Assembly: GCA_017466885.1 (NCBI GenBank)
Contig: JAFTTH010000010.1
Coordinates: 1-64,000, forward strand
Direction of reading: 5' to 3'
Length of the DNA: 64,000 nucleotides
DNA from: Oscillospiraceae bacterium
Lineage (GTDB): Bacteria; Bacillota; Clostridia; Oscillospirales; Ruminococcaceae
Part shown: piece by piece, positions 1 to 8,634 of the stretch
Numbering within the stretch: position 1 is the stretch's first letter
Layout: each line of letters begins with the position of its first letter
The notes under the pieces: generated by a model
The model's input: only the letters and a program-made list of their open reading frames with translations
The model's database searches: none
What the model was told of the DNA's origin: nothing
Program-made: the position numbers and the translations under genes

Positions 1-22
1 ATGTTTGATATGGGGTGAGTGT

Positions 23-223
23 GTGGCTATTAAAAGTGTTTCCATTCGGATTGAAGAAGAGATGTTGAACCAACTATCGTATATTGCTGATTATGAGGGA
101 AGAAGCGTAAACAGTCAGGTTCTTGTGTTGATTCGGCAAAGTATAAAAGCGTTTGAGGAATCCAACGGACCGATTGACGGTAACATTAAGCCCGCCGTCA
201 ACGTTAAACCCTCCCGAAAATAA
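23..223 (+). CDS. Small ribbon-helix-helix (Arc/CopG-like) DNA-binding protein
   Basis: The protein is about 66 residues if it starts at the GTG at 23. A GGGGTGA ribosome site lies at 12-18. A TTG at 5 in the same frame, or a start left of the window, cannot be excluded. The N-terminal part alternates hydrophobic residues (SVSIRIEEEML), followed by two predicted helices (NQLSYIADYEG and SVNSQVLVLIRQSIKAFEE). This is the pattern of an Arc/CopG ribbon-helix-helix fold: a short strand that pairs in a dimer to enter the DNA major groove, then two helices. The C-terminal 20 residues look unstructured. It is alone on this strand and is closed by a strong terminator at 229. Such proteins are usually small autoregulators or plasmid/antitoxin-type repressors. 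No toxin partner is visible, and the upstream side is cut by the window edge. The target is unknown. Confidence 0.6.
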   Translation: MAIKSVSIRIEEEMLNQLSYIADYEGRSVNSQVLVLIRQSIKAFEESNGPIDGNIKPAVNVKPSRK

Positions 224-228
224 CAGAA

Positions 229-262
229 CCTCTCTGCTTCTTGAGCAGGGAGGTTTCTTTAT
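229..262 (+). terminator. Intrinsic terminator after the ribbon-helix-helix gene
   Basis: Stem CCTCTCTGCT (229-238) pairs with AGCAGGGAGG (244-253), with one G-T wobble and a five-base loop, followed by TTTCTTT. It begins six bases after the stop codon. Confidence 0.85.
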
Positions 263-322
263 AAAAATGTTGAGAAACATCCCCGGCAGCAAAATGAACC
301 AGTCATTTTCTGCAAAACAAAT

Positions 323-360
323 CCGCTCCCCTCGGAGGTCCCGAAAGGAGCGGCATTTTT
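323..360 (+). terminator. Second terminator-like hairpin, plus strand
   Basis: CCGCTCC (323-329) pairs with GGAGCGG (347-353) and is followed by ATTTTT. The 17-base loop is large and contains a smaller CCTC/GAGG pairing. It may back up the terminator at 229. No gene of its own is seen between the two. Confidence 0.4.
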
Positions 361-383
361 ATCGTGTTATTGTGTTATATGAG

Positions 384-414
384 AAAACTCTGGGGCGATT
401 TTCAATCGCCCCAG
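384..414 (-). terminator. Intrinsic terminator of the U32 gene
   Basis: Perfect 11-bp stem (390-400 with 404-414, three-base loop), followed on the minus strand by AGTTTTCTC. It lies 55 bases downstream of the U32 stop codon. The stretch 262-470 otherwise holds no gene. Confidence 0.8.
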
Positions 415-469
415 CAACCACTTCCCCTCTCGGGGACGAAGCTTACCTTCCCGCCCGCGTAAAACCGGC

Positions 470-1723
470 TTACATCCAACGAAGTTGGCGAAGCTGGCGG
501 AGGATAGAGCCGGGGGGAAGGGGACGGGGTGCATCTATGAAGAAATGCTCCATAGGGAGGATGATCTCCTGCCGGGGTTGACCCTCCGAATCGGTTAAAC
601 CGGTTACTGTCAGAGGAAAGGGCGGCGCGCCGGGAACCAGTACCTCAACCGCCGTCCCCTCCCCGAGACGGTTCTTCATAACGCATTCTGCCCGGCCGTT
701 TTCCCATTTTTCCACAACAGCCAGGATATTACTTCCGCGAATATACCCACCGTATTCAGTGTTTTGGGCCGGTTCACCGAATAAAAATCCGGTGCCGTAG
801 GGACGGTGACTGACCTGTTCGGTTTCCTCCAGCGCCCATTGAGGGCATTGATATTCCCCGTCAGGGGCATCCCGCAGGGCATCCAGCGCAGCGCGGTATG
901 CTGCGGTGACGGAGGCGGTGTAGGAAACTGATTTGGCTCGCCCCTCAATCTTCAAAGAGGCGACCCCCGCATCCCGGAGTTGGTCCAGATACTCAATGGT
1001 GCGCAGATCGTAGGAGTTGAGGAGGAAGCTGCCGTCCTCCCCCTCCTCCAGGGAAAAGGGGTGGGCAGGAGGGGCATCCTCCTTGAGGTTGAGGGGGGTG
1101 ATCTGCCCCACCCGGTAGCCCCAGCGGCAGGGCTGCGCGCAGGCGCCCCGATTGGCATCCCGCCCGGTCAGATAGGCCGAAAGAAGGCATCGCCCCGAAA
1201 AGGAAACGCACATTGCTCCGTGGCAGAAGACCTCCAGCTCCAGCTCTGCCGGAACCTTTTGGCGAAGGGCGCGAATCTGCTCCAGGGAAAGCTCCCGGGC
1301 CAGCACAACCCGGCTGGCTCCCATCTCGTAAAGAGCGGTGGCGGCGGCAAAGTTGGTCACCCCCATCTGGGTGGAAATATGCCGGGGCAGGGAGGGTGCA
1401 TATTTTTCCGCCATCTTCAGAACGCCAAGGTCGGCGATAATCAGACCGTCCGCCCCGGTTTCGTTTGCCTGGGCAAGCCATTGAGGCAGACGTTCTGCCT
1501 CCTCATTGGTGGGGAGAATATTGCAGACAAGATAAACCTTCTTTCCCTTTTCGTGGGCGGCGGTGACCGCCTGAACGATCTGGGGGAAGGTGAAATTTTT
1601 CGGTGCGGAGCGCATTCCGTAGGAGGTCTCGGCAAGATAGATCGCGTCAGCGCCAAAGGCCAGCGCGGCGCAAAAGGCCTCCATATCCCCGGCGGGGGCA
1701 AGCAGCTCAGGTATCGGTTTCAA
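470..1723 (-). CDS. trhP: Peptidase U32 family protein, TrhP-like tRNA U34 hydroxylation enzyme
   Basis: This is a U32-family protein of about 417 residues. It shows the family signature: a conserved cysteine-rich stretch reading EVFCHGAMCVSFSGRC, continued by the NRGACAQPCRW segment, after an N-terminal TIM-barrel-like half beginning PELLAPAGDMEAF. U32 proteins were named as collagenase-like proteases. The bacterial members characterised recently (E. coli TrhP, B. subtilis YrrN/YrrO) instead make 5-hydroxyuridine at tRNA position 34 using prephenate, and the cysteines bind an iron-sulfur cluster. Length matches YrrO. A GAAAGGA ribosome site fits the TTG at 1723 (spacing 8) much better than the ATG at 1732, so I chose TTG. 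The gene follows the PglX-like gene by about 15 bases and may be co-transcribed with it and trmB, another tRNA-modification gene. Confidence 0.8.
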   Translation of the reverse strand: MKPIPELLAPAGDMEAFCAALAFGADAIYLAETSYGMRSAPKNFTFPQIVQAVTAAHEKGKKVYLVCNILPTNEEAERLPQWLAQANETGADGLIIADLGVLKMAEKYAPSLPRHISTQMGVTNFAAATALYEMGASRVVLARELSLEQIRALRQKVPAELELEVFCHGAMCVSFSGRCLLSAYLTGRDANRGACAQPCRWGYRVGQITPLNLKEDAPPAHPFSLEEGEDGSFLLNSYDLRTIEYLDQLRDAGVASLKIEGRAKSVSYTASVTAAYRAALDALRDAPDGEYQCPQWALEETEQVSHRPYGTGFLFGEPAQNTEYGGYIRGSNILAVVEKWENGRAECVMKNRLGEGTAVEVLVPGAPPFPLTVTGLTDSEGQPRQEIILPMEHFFIDAPRPLPPGSILRQLRQLRWM

Positions 1724-1738
1724 GTGGATCATCCTTTC

Positions 1739-3925
1739 TCATAGCAGAGGGTGGCGACGAAAATCCCAGGAAAGCTCCGATTCGTCCCATACCTCCCGGG
1801 CGATGGAAACACATTCCCCAGCCATAGCCGAAATCTCTTCGGCCTCCTTTCCCTGGGGAAGCTTCAGGGGAAGAGACCCAATCTCTCCGTTCTGGAAATT
1901 CACGGTGGGAGAGAGGGTGCGAAGGAGAGCAAAAGCAACATTGCTGCCCAAAAATGCCAGCAGAACCATCTCCATCCCCTCGGGAGGAAGAAGGGTCGAG
2001 CCGGAAACATCGAATAAAAAGCCGGCATCCTTCCAGCGGACAGCAAAATTTTCAAACCCGAACAGCGACCAGGTGATCCCGGGACGAAAATACAGAGAAC
2101 GGGAGGGGAGGTGGTTTCCCTGGGCCGCCAAAGCTTCCCGGCTGGAATCGTCAAAGGCGATGACGTGGCGGTTTTGGCCGTACCACCGGCAGAAGTCGCC
2201 CCCTTTATTATAGGGGAACCATTTTGCTCCCGAGAGGGATGCCTCGGAAAGGGAGGCCGCATCCCGCTTGATGCGGGAAAATGGTACCTCGTGCCACATC
2301 CGGACAAAGCGGCCGTTGTCCCCGGTGGCGATTCCCTGGCGGGGCTGGGCAGTTTCCCGCAGGGGCGGGAAGGTCAGAAAGGCATTCCGGATTCCGTCAG
2401 CACAATCATAAAGGAAGGGACAGCCGGGAAAAGCGCGGAAGGTCTCCGGGTCGCAGAGGAAACGGTTTTCCTCCCGGAAAAACCCAGCCGCCTTTTCCTC
2501 AGGGGAAAGAAGGTGGGTCAGCCTGCAAAAGACTGCCGGGGAGGGTCGGTCGAATTTCCCCTTCCGCAAAAGAAATGCCGCCGCAAGGGCGTTGAAGGAG
2601 GAAAGCTCGGGGAAGGTGGCCGCTCCCGAATGGAGGAGGGAGAGAAGCTCCGTTTCCTCCAGAAGCTTTTGCCGGAGTCCCCCAAAGGAGGGCAGACAAA
2701 GAAAGGTGTGAAGGGTCAGCATTCCAATCACGCCTCCCGGACGGGTCAGCTCCATACACCGGAGAATAAAAGCGGCGTAAAGCTCCGACTTCCCTTCAGG
2801 GAAATCGGTGGCAAGCCGGTTCCGGAGAGTCTGGCTCATTCCCTTCCGGCCCATATAGGGAGGGTTGGTCAGGAGAGCGTCGTACCCTCCCGAAAGTCCC
2901 TCCACCCATTGCCGCAGAAGGTCAGCCCCGGGAAGCGCGTCGGGAAGGGCTTGCTCCTCCCCGGTGGGGATGCAAAGGCTCCCCAGCTGACCGGCGCGGC
3001 GGAGAAAGGCCCGCGCCTGATCTCCGTGAGGCGTGGCGGGAAGGGTGTCTCCCTCCTCCTCTGCAGAGATGGGGGAAAAAAGAAGAATATTGGGGCGAAG
3101 TCCCTCCTCCAAAATCCCCGGCGCAATCAGCTCCGCCCGGGCAAGGAGGGTAAACTGCGCCACAGCGGCGGCCGCCGGGTCCAGTTCTCCGCCCACCAGG
3201 TTCTTTTCCAAAGCAAGACGCACCGCATCTTTGGGACGAGCGCCTCCGGCGATATATACCCGGCTCAGCCGGACAAGAAGATAGCTCAGAATATGTCCCC
3301 CGCCCATGCAGGGGTCGAAGAATCGGCACTCCGACAGGGGCTTTTCCGCCCCCTCCTTCCGGGGACGGTGCAGAAGATACCGGTCCGCCCCCAAAAGCTC
3401 CTCCAGGATGCCGGGGGAAAGGGTCGGATCTCCCAGGGCGAGAGTGGCCAGAGCAGAATCGCAAAGATACCGGATCAGCCAATCAGGGGTGAAAAGTTGG
3501 GTGGCCGGGGGTAGGGTCTCCCGGTCGATTTTTCCTCCTTGGTTAAGGGAGCGGAAGATCTCTTCCCGCTCCGGGACCAGACTTTGTTGATACAGCCGCC
3601 CCACCAGCTCGGGGGCACCGCGGAAGACCGCTGGAGGAAACTGCTCTGCAAAGAGGGAGAGGGTTCCCCCTTCTCCGAAGAAGGAGGGAGGGAGATCGTC
3701 CAGGGGGAAGGGATTAAAAATTTTGCCAAACCTGTCTTCGGCCCGGATAATTGCCCGGGAAAGCTCCGGAGCGGTAAGGGGAAAGGCTTCTTCCCCGGGA
3801 ATATTTTCAGCACAATATTGCAGAACAGTCAGCCGGAAAAAGAGCGCCCGACCCTGCCGGGAGGAAAGAGAAAGCTCCCGGAAAAACCGTTCTGTATTAT
3901 GACGGAGGGATTGTCCGGACTCCAT
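1739..3925 (-). CDS. Solitary PglX-like (BREX-type) N6-adenine DNA methyltransferase
   Basis: A 728-residue protein with the hallmarks of the PglX/Eco57I methylase group. TQLFTPDW at about 142-149 is the PglX-type motif ahead of the methylase fold. DPCMGGGHIL at 204-213 is the SAM-binding motif I. NPPY at 354-357 is the catalytic motif IV for N6-adenine, followed by the PglX-like stretch MGRKGMSQTLRNRLATDFP. Known PglX proteins are about 1,100-1,250 residues, so this one lacks several hundred, mainly at the C-terminus where target recognition is expected. No pglZ, brxC, brxL, nuclease or restriction subunit is nearby. Its neighbours are trmB (39 bp upstream) and the U32 gene. The start is ATG with a good AAAGGAG site. 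It may be an orphan methylase or a domesticated BREX relic. Motif I is unusual (GGG in place of GSG), and activity is untested. Confidence 0.75.
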   Translation of the reverse strand: MESGQSLRHNTERFFRELSLSSRQGRALFFRLTVLQYCAENIPGEEAFPLTAPELSRAIIRAEDRFGKIFNPFPLDDLPPSFFGEGGTLSLFAEQFPPAVFRGAPELVGRLYQQSLVPEREEIFRSLNQGGKIDRETLPPATQLFTPDWLIRYLCDSALATLALGDPTLSPGILEELLGADRYLLHRPRKEGAEKPLSECRFFDPCMGGGHILSYLLVRLSRVYIAGGARPKDAVRLALEKNLVGGELDPAAAAVAQFTLLARAELIAPGILEEGLRPNILLFSPISAEEEGDTLPATPHGDQARAFLRRAGQLGSLCIPTGEEQALPDALPGADLLRQWVEGLSGGYDALLTNPPYMGRKGMSQTLRNRLATDFPEGKSELYAAFILRCMELTRPGGVIGMLTLHTFLCLPSFGGLRQKLLEETELLSLLHSGAATFPELSSFNALAAAFLLRKGKFDRPSPAVFCRLTHLLSPEEKAAGFFREENRFLCDPETFRAFPGCPFLYDCADGIRNAFLTFPPLRETAQPRQGIATGDNGRFVRMWHEVPFSRIKRDAASLSEASLSGAKWFPYNKGGDFCRWYGQNRHVIAFDDSSREALAAQGNHLPSRSLYFRPGITWSLFGFENFAVRWKDAGFLFDVSGSTLLPPEGMEMVLLAFLGSNVAFALLRTLSPTVNFQNGEIGSLPLKLPQGKEAEEISAMAGECVSIAREVWDESELSWDFRRHPLL

Positions 3926-3963
3926 TTTTCGGCTCCTTTCCTGCAGAATACCGGCCGCTGACT

Positions 3964-4623
3964 CTATTCGGGCCGGGCGACCAACAGCTTGGTGGGAATC
4001 CCCTCCGCCTCAAACATCAGCTGATGCTCGGTAGCGGGAGAGTCGGGGAAATCACTTTCCCCAAGGTTGCGGGTCAGATATTCGATCCGGAAGCCGGCCT
4101 CCCGGAAATACTCCACCGAGGCCTCAAAAAGAGGGCTGTCATCCGTTTTGAAAATGATCTTCCCATCGGGGGAAAGGAGCGCTTTATACTGCTCCAGCTG
4201 GCGGGGATGGGTCAGCCGCCGCTTATGATGTCCTGCCTTGGGCCAGGGATTGCAGAAGTTGATATAGATGGCAGAGATATTCTTCTCCCCGGGAAAGATC
4301 TCCTTGATTCGGGAGATATCCCAGGAGAAAATGAGAAGATTCTCCACCTCCCGGCCGGCCGCCTCATAGTCTGCAACGATCCGCCGACGGGCAACCCCCA
4401 GCATATTGCTGATCAGGTCGATCCCGATAAAATTCTGCTCAGGATGGGCAAGCCCCATTTGGGAAAGGAAGCCTCCCTTTCCGCACCCAAGCTCTAAACA
4501 AAGGGGCGCCTCGGGGCGGCAAAATTCCTTCCGCCAATCCCCCTGGTGGGCGGCGGCATCTTTGCAGAAGAAGGGGCAGTCATTCAGCTCAGGCTGCGCC
4601 CACTGTTTTTTTCTCATTCTCAT
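3964..4623 (-). CDS. trmB: tRNA (guanine-N7-)-methyltransferase
   Basis: TrmB methylates G46 in the variable loop of tRNA to m7G using SAM. The 219-residue length is typical. The SAM site is LELGCGKGGFLSQMG at about 43-57, followed by the acidic strand FIGIDL. The catalytic/tRNA-binding region reads NFCNPWPKAGHHKRRLTHP. Many TrmB proteins have DPWPK here, but NPWPK also occurs in clostridial members. IIFKTDD near the C-terminus is also characteristic. The start is ATG with AAAGGA 10 bases upstream. The AraC gene ends only two bases upstream, and the methyltransferase gene follows 38 bases downstream, so the run may be one transcript. Confidence 0.93.
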   Translation of the reverse strand: MRMRKKQWAQPELNDCPFFCKDAAAHQGDWRKEFCRPEAPLCLELGCGKGGFLSQMGLAHPEQNFIGIDLISNMLGVARRRIVADYEAAGREVENLLIFSWDISRIKEIFPGEKNISAIYINFCNPWPKAGHHKRRLTHPRQLEQYKALLSPDGKIIFKTDDSPLFEASVEYFREAGFRIEYLTRNLGESDFPDSPATEHQLMFEAEGIPTKLLVARPE

Positions 4624-4625
4624 AG

Positions 4626-5444
4626 TTATTGGTCCTTTCGGGGAGATGGTTGATGGCTTTGGGCATAGGCAGAGGCGCTGACCCCCACCCGGCTCCGGAA
4701 GGTTGCGCTGAAGTGGGCGACCCCGGAAAAGCCGCAGGAATAGGCAGTCTCGGTTACCGTGTATTGGCCGGAGGCCAGCATCCGCCGGGCAGCGGCGATC
4801 CGAAGATCCAGAAGATACTCCTTGGGGGAACGCCCCGTTTCCTCCTTAAAAAGCTTATATAAATAAGAGCGGTTCAGCCCCACCCGGGCGGCAATATCCT
4901 CCACGGTAATGGGATAGGAAAAGTTTTCAGCCATCATAGTAATCGCCGCCGAAACATATCCCTCCCGATGCGCCGATTCCCGGGGCGCAATCGAATCCAT
5001 ACAGCGGTAAAGGGCGGAAACCAGCCGCATCCGCCGGTGCTGAAGATCCTCGGGGAGGGACAGTACCTCCCGGAAGCTTTCACAAAGCCCCACCGGATCG
5101 CTGACCTTAACCACCGGACAGTCGGTGCGGAAGGCGCATTCCTCCACGAGATCGGCACTTTCCCGCCCGTAGAATCCTACCCAGTAATATTGCCAGGGAT
5201 CGGCTTCGTCCGCCCGGTAGGTGGTGATCTCGCCGGGACGGATGAGAAAGGCCTCCCCTTTTTTGACCGCAAAGGCGCCCTGATCGCAGAAAAACATTCC
5301 TTTCCCCGAAACAATATAATGAATCAGGAAATGTTCCCGCATAGCGGGGCCGTATTGGTACCCGGAAGGACAGGCCTGAAATCCGAACTGGCAGACGGAG
5401 GTCCGCTCCTCCCCGGAAAGGATCGGCAGATTGATATCCGGCAA
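4626..5444 (-). CDS. AraC family transcriptional regulator beside an alpha-galactosidase gene
   Basis: The protein is about 272 residues from a TTG at 5444. That start is served by AAGGGGGTGG immediately upstream. Longer readings to 5588 are rejected because they would overlap the divergent promoter region and encode a hydrophobic, non-family N-terminus. The N-terminal half is a cupin-like sugar-binding domain (HYIVSGKGMFFCDQGAFAVKKGEAFLIRPGE). The C-terminal 100 residues contain two helix-turn-helix motifs ending in TETAYSCGFSGVAHFSATFRSRVG, the AraC/XylS signature. It is transcribed divergently from the GH4 gene, with only the promoter region between them, so it very probably activates that gene in response to a galactoside. 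This is inferred from position only. Confidence 0.85.
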   Translation of the reverse strand: MPDINLPILSGEERTSVCQFGFQACPSGYQYGPAMREHFLIHYIVSGKGMFFCDQGAFAVKKGEAFLIRPGEITTYRADEADPWQYYWVGFYGRESADLVEECAFRTDCPVVKVSDPVGLCESFREVLSLPEDLQHRRMRLVSALYRCMDSIAPRESAHREGYVSAAITMMAENFSYPITVEDIAARVGLNRSYLYKLFKEETGRSPKEYLLDLRIAAARRMLASGQYTVTETAYSCGFSGVAHFSATFRSRVGVSASAYAQSHQPSPRKDQ

Positions 5445-5469
5445 AAAACCACCCCCTTTTGTTTTTATT

Positions 5470-5498
5470 ATCTTACCATATTCTCCCGAAAAAAGCAA
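5470..5498 (-). promoter_or_regulatory. Probable promoter of the araC-type gene
   Basis: On the minus strand TTGCTT (5493-5498) and TAAGAT (5470-5475) are separated by 17 bp. TTGCTT is a moderate match to the -35 consensus. Confidence 0.45.
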
Positions 5499-5529
5499 CA
5501 AAACCGAAAGAATTGGAAACCGGAGCGGA

Positions 5530-5558
5530 TTGTCACGAAAAAGGAATGGGAGTATACT
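5530..5558 (+). promoter_or_regulatory. Promoter of the GH4 alpha-galactosidase gene
   Basis: TTGTCA (5530-5535), a 17-bp spacer and TATACT (5553-5558), 30 bp before the start codon. This is a near-consensus sigma-A promoter, within reach of an AraC-type activator. Confidence 0.75.
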
Positions 5559-5587
5559 GGAGAAAAGCCTGAAAAGGAGCGGTTGCA

Positions 5588-6901
5588 ATGTTGAAGATTG
5601 CCTTTGTTGGTGCGGGAAGTACCGTATTTGCCAAAAATGTTTTGGGAGATTGTATTGTATCTCCCGAGTTGGGTGAATTTGAAATTTATCTTTACGATAT
5701 CGACCCGGTGCGGTTGGAAGATTCCCGGATTATGATCGAAAACTTAAATAGAAATATGGGCGGAAAGGCCACGATTAAAGCAGGGCTGGATCGGATTGAG
5801 GCTCTGCGGGGGGCAAATTTCGTTGTCAATGCCATTCAGGTGGGTGGATACGAACCCTCTACAGTCATTGACTTTGAGATTCCCAAGAAATATGGTCTCC
5901 GCCAGACCATTGGGGATACCCTGGGGATTGGCGGAATCTTCCGCGCCCTGCGGACCATCCCTGTTTTGGAGGGGATCGCCGCCGATATGCAGAAGGTCTG
6001 CCCCGATGCCCTTCTGATCAATTACAGCAACCCCATGGCAATGCTCTCCGGCTATCTCCAGCGGTATACTGATATCCGTACCGTCGGCCTTTGCCATAGC
6101 GTGCAGTACTGCGCCGCAGGTCTGCTCCATATTTTCAATATGGACGAATACATTGATAACTGCCGCTGGGAAATCGCTGGCATCAACCATCAGGCCTGGC
6201 TTCTGAAAATTACCGATATGGATGGAAAGGACCTCTATCCCGAGCTCAAGCGCCGGAATGATGACGAGGCCGCAGGGTACGATAAGGGCTGGGATCTTGT
6301 CCGGCTGGAATATATGCGTCGGCTTGGCTATTACGTCACCGAATCCTCCGAACACAACGCGGAATATAACCCCTGGTTTATTAAGAGCCAGTATCCCGAG
6401 CTGATCGAGAAGTTCAATATTCCCCTGGATGAGTATCCCCGCCGCTGTGTGGGGCAGATCGAGGCGTGGAACAAGATGCGGCAGGATCTGGTGGAGAATA
6501 AGGAGCTGACCCATAAAAAATCCCACGAGTTTGCCGCTTATATCATTTCTGCCATGACCACCGATAAGCCCTACCGCATCCACGGCAATGTTCTCAACAA
6601 CGGCCTGATTACCAACCTCCCCCGGAATGCTTGCGTAGAGGTTCCCTGTATGGTTGACCGGAACGGGATCAATCCCTGCGTGGTGGGAGACCTGCCCGAG
6701 CAATGCGCCGCCCTCAACCGCACCAACATCAATCCGCAGCTGATGACCATTCAGGCCGCCCGTTCCAAGAAGAAGGACGATATTTATATGGCGGCAATGT
6801 TGGATCCCCATACTGCCGCAGAACTGCCTATCGACCGGATCGTTGCCATGTGTGACGATCTCATCGCCGCCCACGGCGATTATCTCCCTCAGTATCATTA
6901 A
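5588..6901 (+). CDS. melA: Glycoside hydrolase family 4 alpha-galactosidase (MelA-like)
   Basis: GH4 enzymes cleave glycosides by a redox mechanism needing NAD+ and a divalent metal such as Mn2+. The 437-residue protein opens with the Rossmann motif FVGAGSTVFAKNVLGD. INYSNPMAM at about 144-152, CHSVQ at 169-173 and GINHQAW at 198-204 carry the conserved Asn, the metal-ligand Cys and the metal-ligand His. The CHSVQ variant is the one seen in MelA-type alpha-galactosidases rather than 6-phospho-glycosidases, so an unphosphorylated galactoside such as melibiose or raffinose is the likely substrate. No signal peptide is present, so it acts in the cytoplasm. No dedicated transporter lies next to it. 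AAAAGGAG precedes the ATG, and the divergent AraC gene is its probable regulator. Confidence 0.87.
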   Translation: MLKIAFVGAGSTVFAKNVLGDCIVSPELGEFEIYLYDIDPVRLEDSRIMIENLNRNMGGKATIKAGLDRIEALRGANFVVNAIQVGGYEPSTVIDFEIPKKYGLRQTIGDTLGIGGIFRALRTIPVLEGIAADMQKVCPDALLINYSNPMAMLSGYLQRYTDIRTVGLCHSVQYCAAGLLHIFNMDEYIDNCRWEIAGINHQAWLLKITDMDGKDLYPELKRRNDDEAAGYDKGWDLVRLEYMRRLGYYVTESSEHNAEYNPWFIKSQYPELIEKFNIPLDEYPRRCVGQIEAWNKMRQDLVENKELTHKKSHEFAAYIISAMTTDKPYRIHGNVLNNGLITNLPRNACVEVPCMVDRNGINPCVVGDLPEQCAALNRTNINPQLMTIQAARSKKKDDIYMAAMLDPHTAAELPIDRIVAMCDDLIAAHGDYLPQYH

Positions 6902-6921
6902 AATCCGTTTTTTGAAAGAAA

Positions 6922-6960
6922 ACCGGGCAAGCTCCCTTTCGAGCCTGCCCGGTCCTTTTT
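6922..6960. terminator. Bidirectional terminator between the GH4 gene and glnS
   Basis: A 13-bp stem (6922-6934 with 6941-6953, one A-C mismatch). It is followed by CCTTTTTT on the plus strand and by TTTTCTTTC on the minus strand, so it can serve both convergent genes. Confidence 0.88.
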
Positions 6961-6965
6961 TGTGT

Positions 6966-8618
6966 TTATTTCTTTGCGAAGCTATCCTTCAGCCCGACGA
7001 TCCGGTTGAATACGTTCTCGGAGCGGGTATCCTTGCAGAAGTACCCGGAGCGGACGAACTGATATCGGTCGCCCGGCTGGGCGGTGGCCAGAGAGGGCTC
7101 CAGCTTGCAGCCGGTATACTCCTTGAGGGAGTCGGGGTTGAGATAGTCATTGTAGGATTTATCCTCGGGAATGTCGCCGGTGTTTTCAATGGTGAAGAGC
7201 CGGTCGTAAAGCCGGACAGTCGCATCGATGGCGGTGGCGGCAGAAACCCAATGGATGGTGCCTTTGATCTTCCGGCCGTCAGGCGGGTTCTGACCCTTGG
7301 TCTCGGGATCGTACTCGCAGAAGACCTCGGTAACGTTGCCGGCATCATCGGTATTGTACCCGGTGCAGCGAACAACGTAAGCACCCATCAGCCGCACCTC
7401 GCCATCCGGCTTCATCCGGAAATACTTGGGAATGGGCTCGGCCATAAAGTCAGCCTGCTCAATATAAAGCTCCCGGGTGAAGGGAACCGAGCGGGTGCCG
7501 GCCGATTCATCGTTGGGGTTATTGGGCAGGTCAAAGTACTCCACCTGACCCTCGGGATAGTTGGTGACGGTTACCTTCAGAGGCTCCAGCACCGCAATGG
7601 CACGGGGGGCGGTCTGATTCAGCTCATTCCGGATGCAGTGCTCCAGCAGACCGATATCCACGATGCTATACGCCTTGGCGACGCCTACCCGCTTGAGGAA
7701 ATCGAAGATGGAGGAGGGGGTATAGCCCCGGCGGCGGAGACCGCAGATGGTGGGCATACGGGGGTCATCCCAACCGTCCACCAGCCCGGTTTCCACCAGC
7801 TGACGGAGATACCGCTTGCTCATTACCGTGTGGGTCACGTTCAGCCGGGCAAATTCCCGCTGTTTGGGTTTATTCTCAATGGGAATATTGTTGACCACCC
7901 ACTCGTAAAGAGGACGGTGGTTTTCAAACTCCAGAGAGCAGAGGGAGAAGGTGATCCCCTCAATGGCATCCTGAATGGGGTGGGCAAAATCGTAAAGGGG
8001 GTAGATGCACCACTTATCCCCCTGGCGGTGATGGGAAGCGTGAAGGATCCGGTAGATGACCGGGTCCCGCATATTGATATTGGGGGAGGACATATCGATC
8101 TTTGCCCGGAGGGTCTTTTCCCCGTCCCCGAACTCACCGGCCTTCATCCGCTCAAAAAGGTCGAGGTTTTCCTCCACGGAACGGTCGCGGTAGGGGCTGG
8201 GACGGCCCGGCTCGGTCAGAGTGCCCCGGTATTCCCGGATCTGATCGGCAGTCAGGTCGCAGACATAAGCCTTCCCCTCCTTAATAAGGTTAACGGCAAA
8301 TTCATAGCACTGGTCAAAATAGTCGGAACCGTAGAAAACGCCGCCGGTAGGCTCTGCACCCAGCCAGCAAAGATCCTCGTAGATGGAGCGGACGTACTCA
8401 TCGTCCTCCTTGATGGGGTTGGTGTCATCATACCGGAGGTTGAAAAGACCGCCGTATTTTTTGGCCGTTTCACTGTTGATCCAGATGGCCTTGGCGCTAC
8501 CGATATGCAGGTAGCCGTTGGGCTCGGGAGGGAACCGGGTGTGCACCTCGGTGGCGTATCCCTCGGCAAGATCCGCATCAATGATCTCGTGGATAAAATT
8601 GGATGCCATTTCTTCCAT
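6966..8618 (-). CDS. glnS: Glutaminyl-tRNA synthetase
   Basis: GlnRS charges tRNA-Gln directly with glutamine. The 550-residue protein has the class I HIGH motif as [17 protein letters not shown] near residue 30, the YDDTNP segment and the KMSKS equivalent [11 protein letters not shown]. It continues into the GlnRS-specific C-terminal beta-barrels. Most Firmicutes lack GlnRS and make Gln-tRNA by transamidation with GatCAB, but some Clostridia have it. GAAAGGAAG precedes the ATG at 8618. It sits 16 bp downstream of gltX on the same strand, so the two are probably one operon. Confidence 0.95.
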   Translation of the reverse strand: MEEMASNFIHEIIDADLAEGYATEVHTRFPPEPNGYLHIGSAKAIWINSETAKKYGGLFNLRYDDTNPIKEDDEYVRSIYEDLCWLGAEPTGGVFYGSDYFDQCYEFAVNLIKEGKAYVCDLTADQIREYRGTLTEPGRPSPYRDRSVEENLDLFERMKAGEFGDGEKTLRAKIDMSSPNINMRDPVIYRILHASHHRQGDKWCIYPLYDFAHPIQDAIEGITFSLCSLEFENHRPLYEWVVNNIPIENKPKQREFARLNVTHTVMSKRYLRQLVETGLVDGWDDPRMPTICGLRRRGYTPSSIFDFLKRVGVAKAYSIVDIGLLEHCIRNELNQTAPRAIAVLEPLKVTVTNYPEGQVEYFDLPNNPNDESAGTRSVPFTRELYIEQADFMAEPIPKYFRMKPDGEVRLMGAYVVRCTGYNTDDAGNVTEVFCEYDPETKGQNPPDGRKIKGTIHWVSAATAIDATVRLYDRLFTIENTGDIPEDKSYNDYLNPDSLKEYTGCKLEPSLATAQPGDRYQFVRSGYFCKDTRSENVFNRIVGLKDSFAKK

Positions 8619-8634
8619 TGTATTGCTTCCTTTC

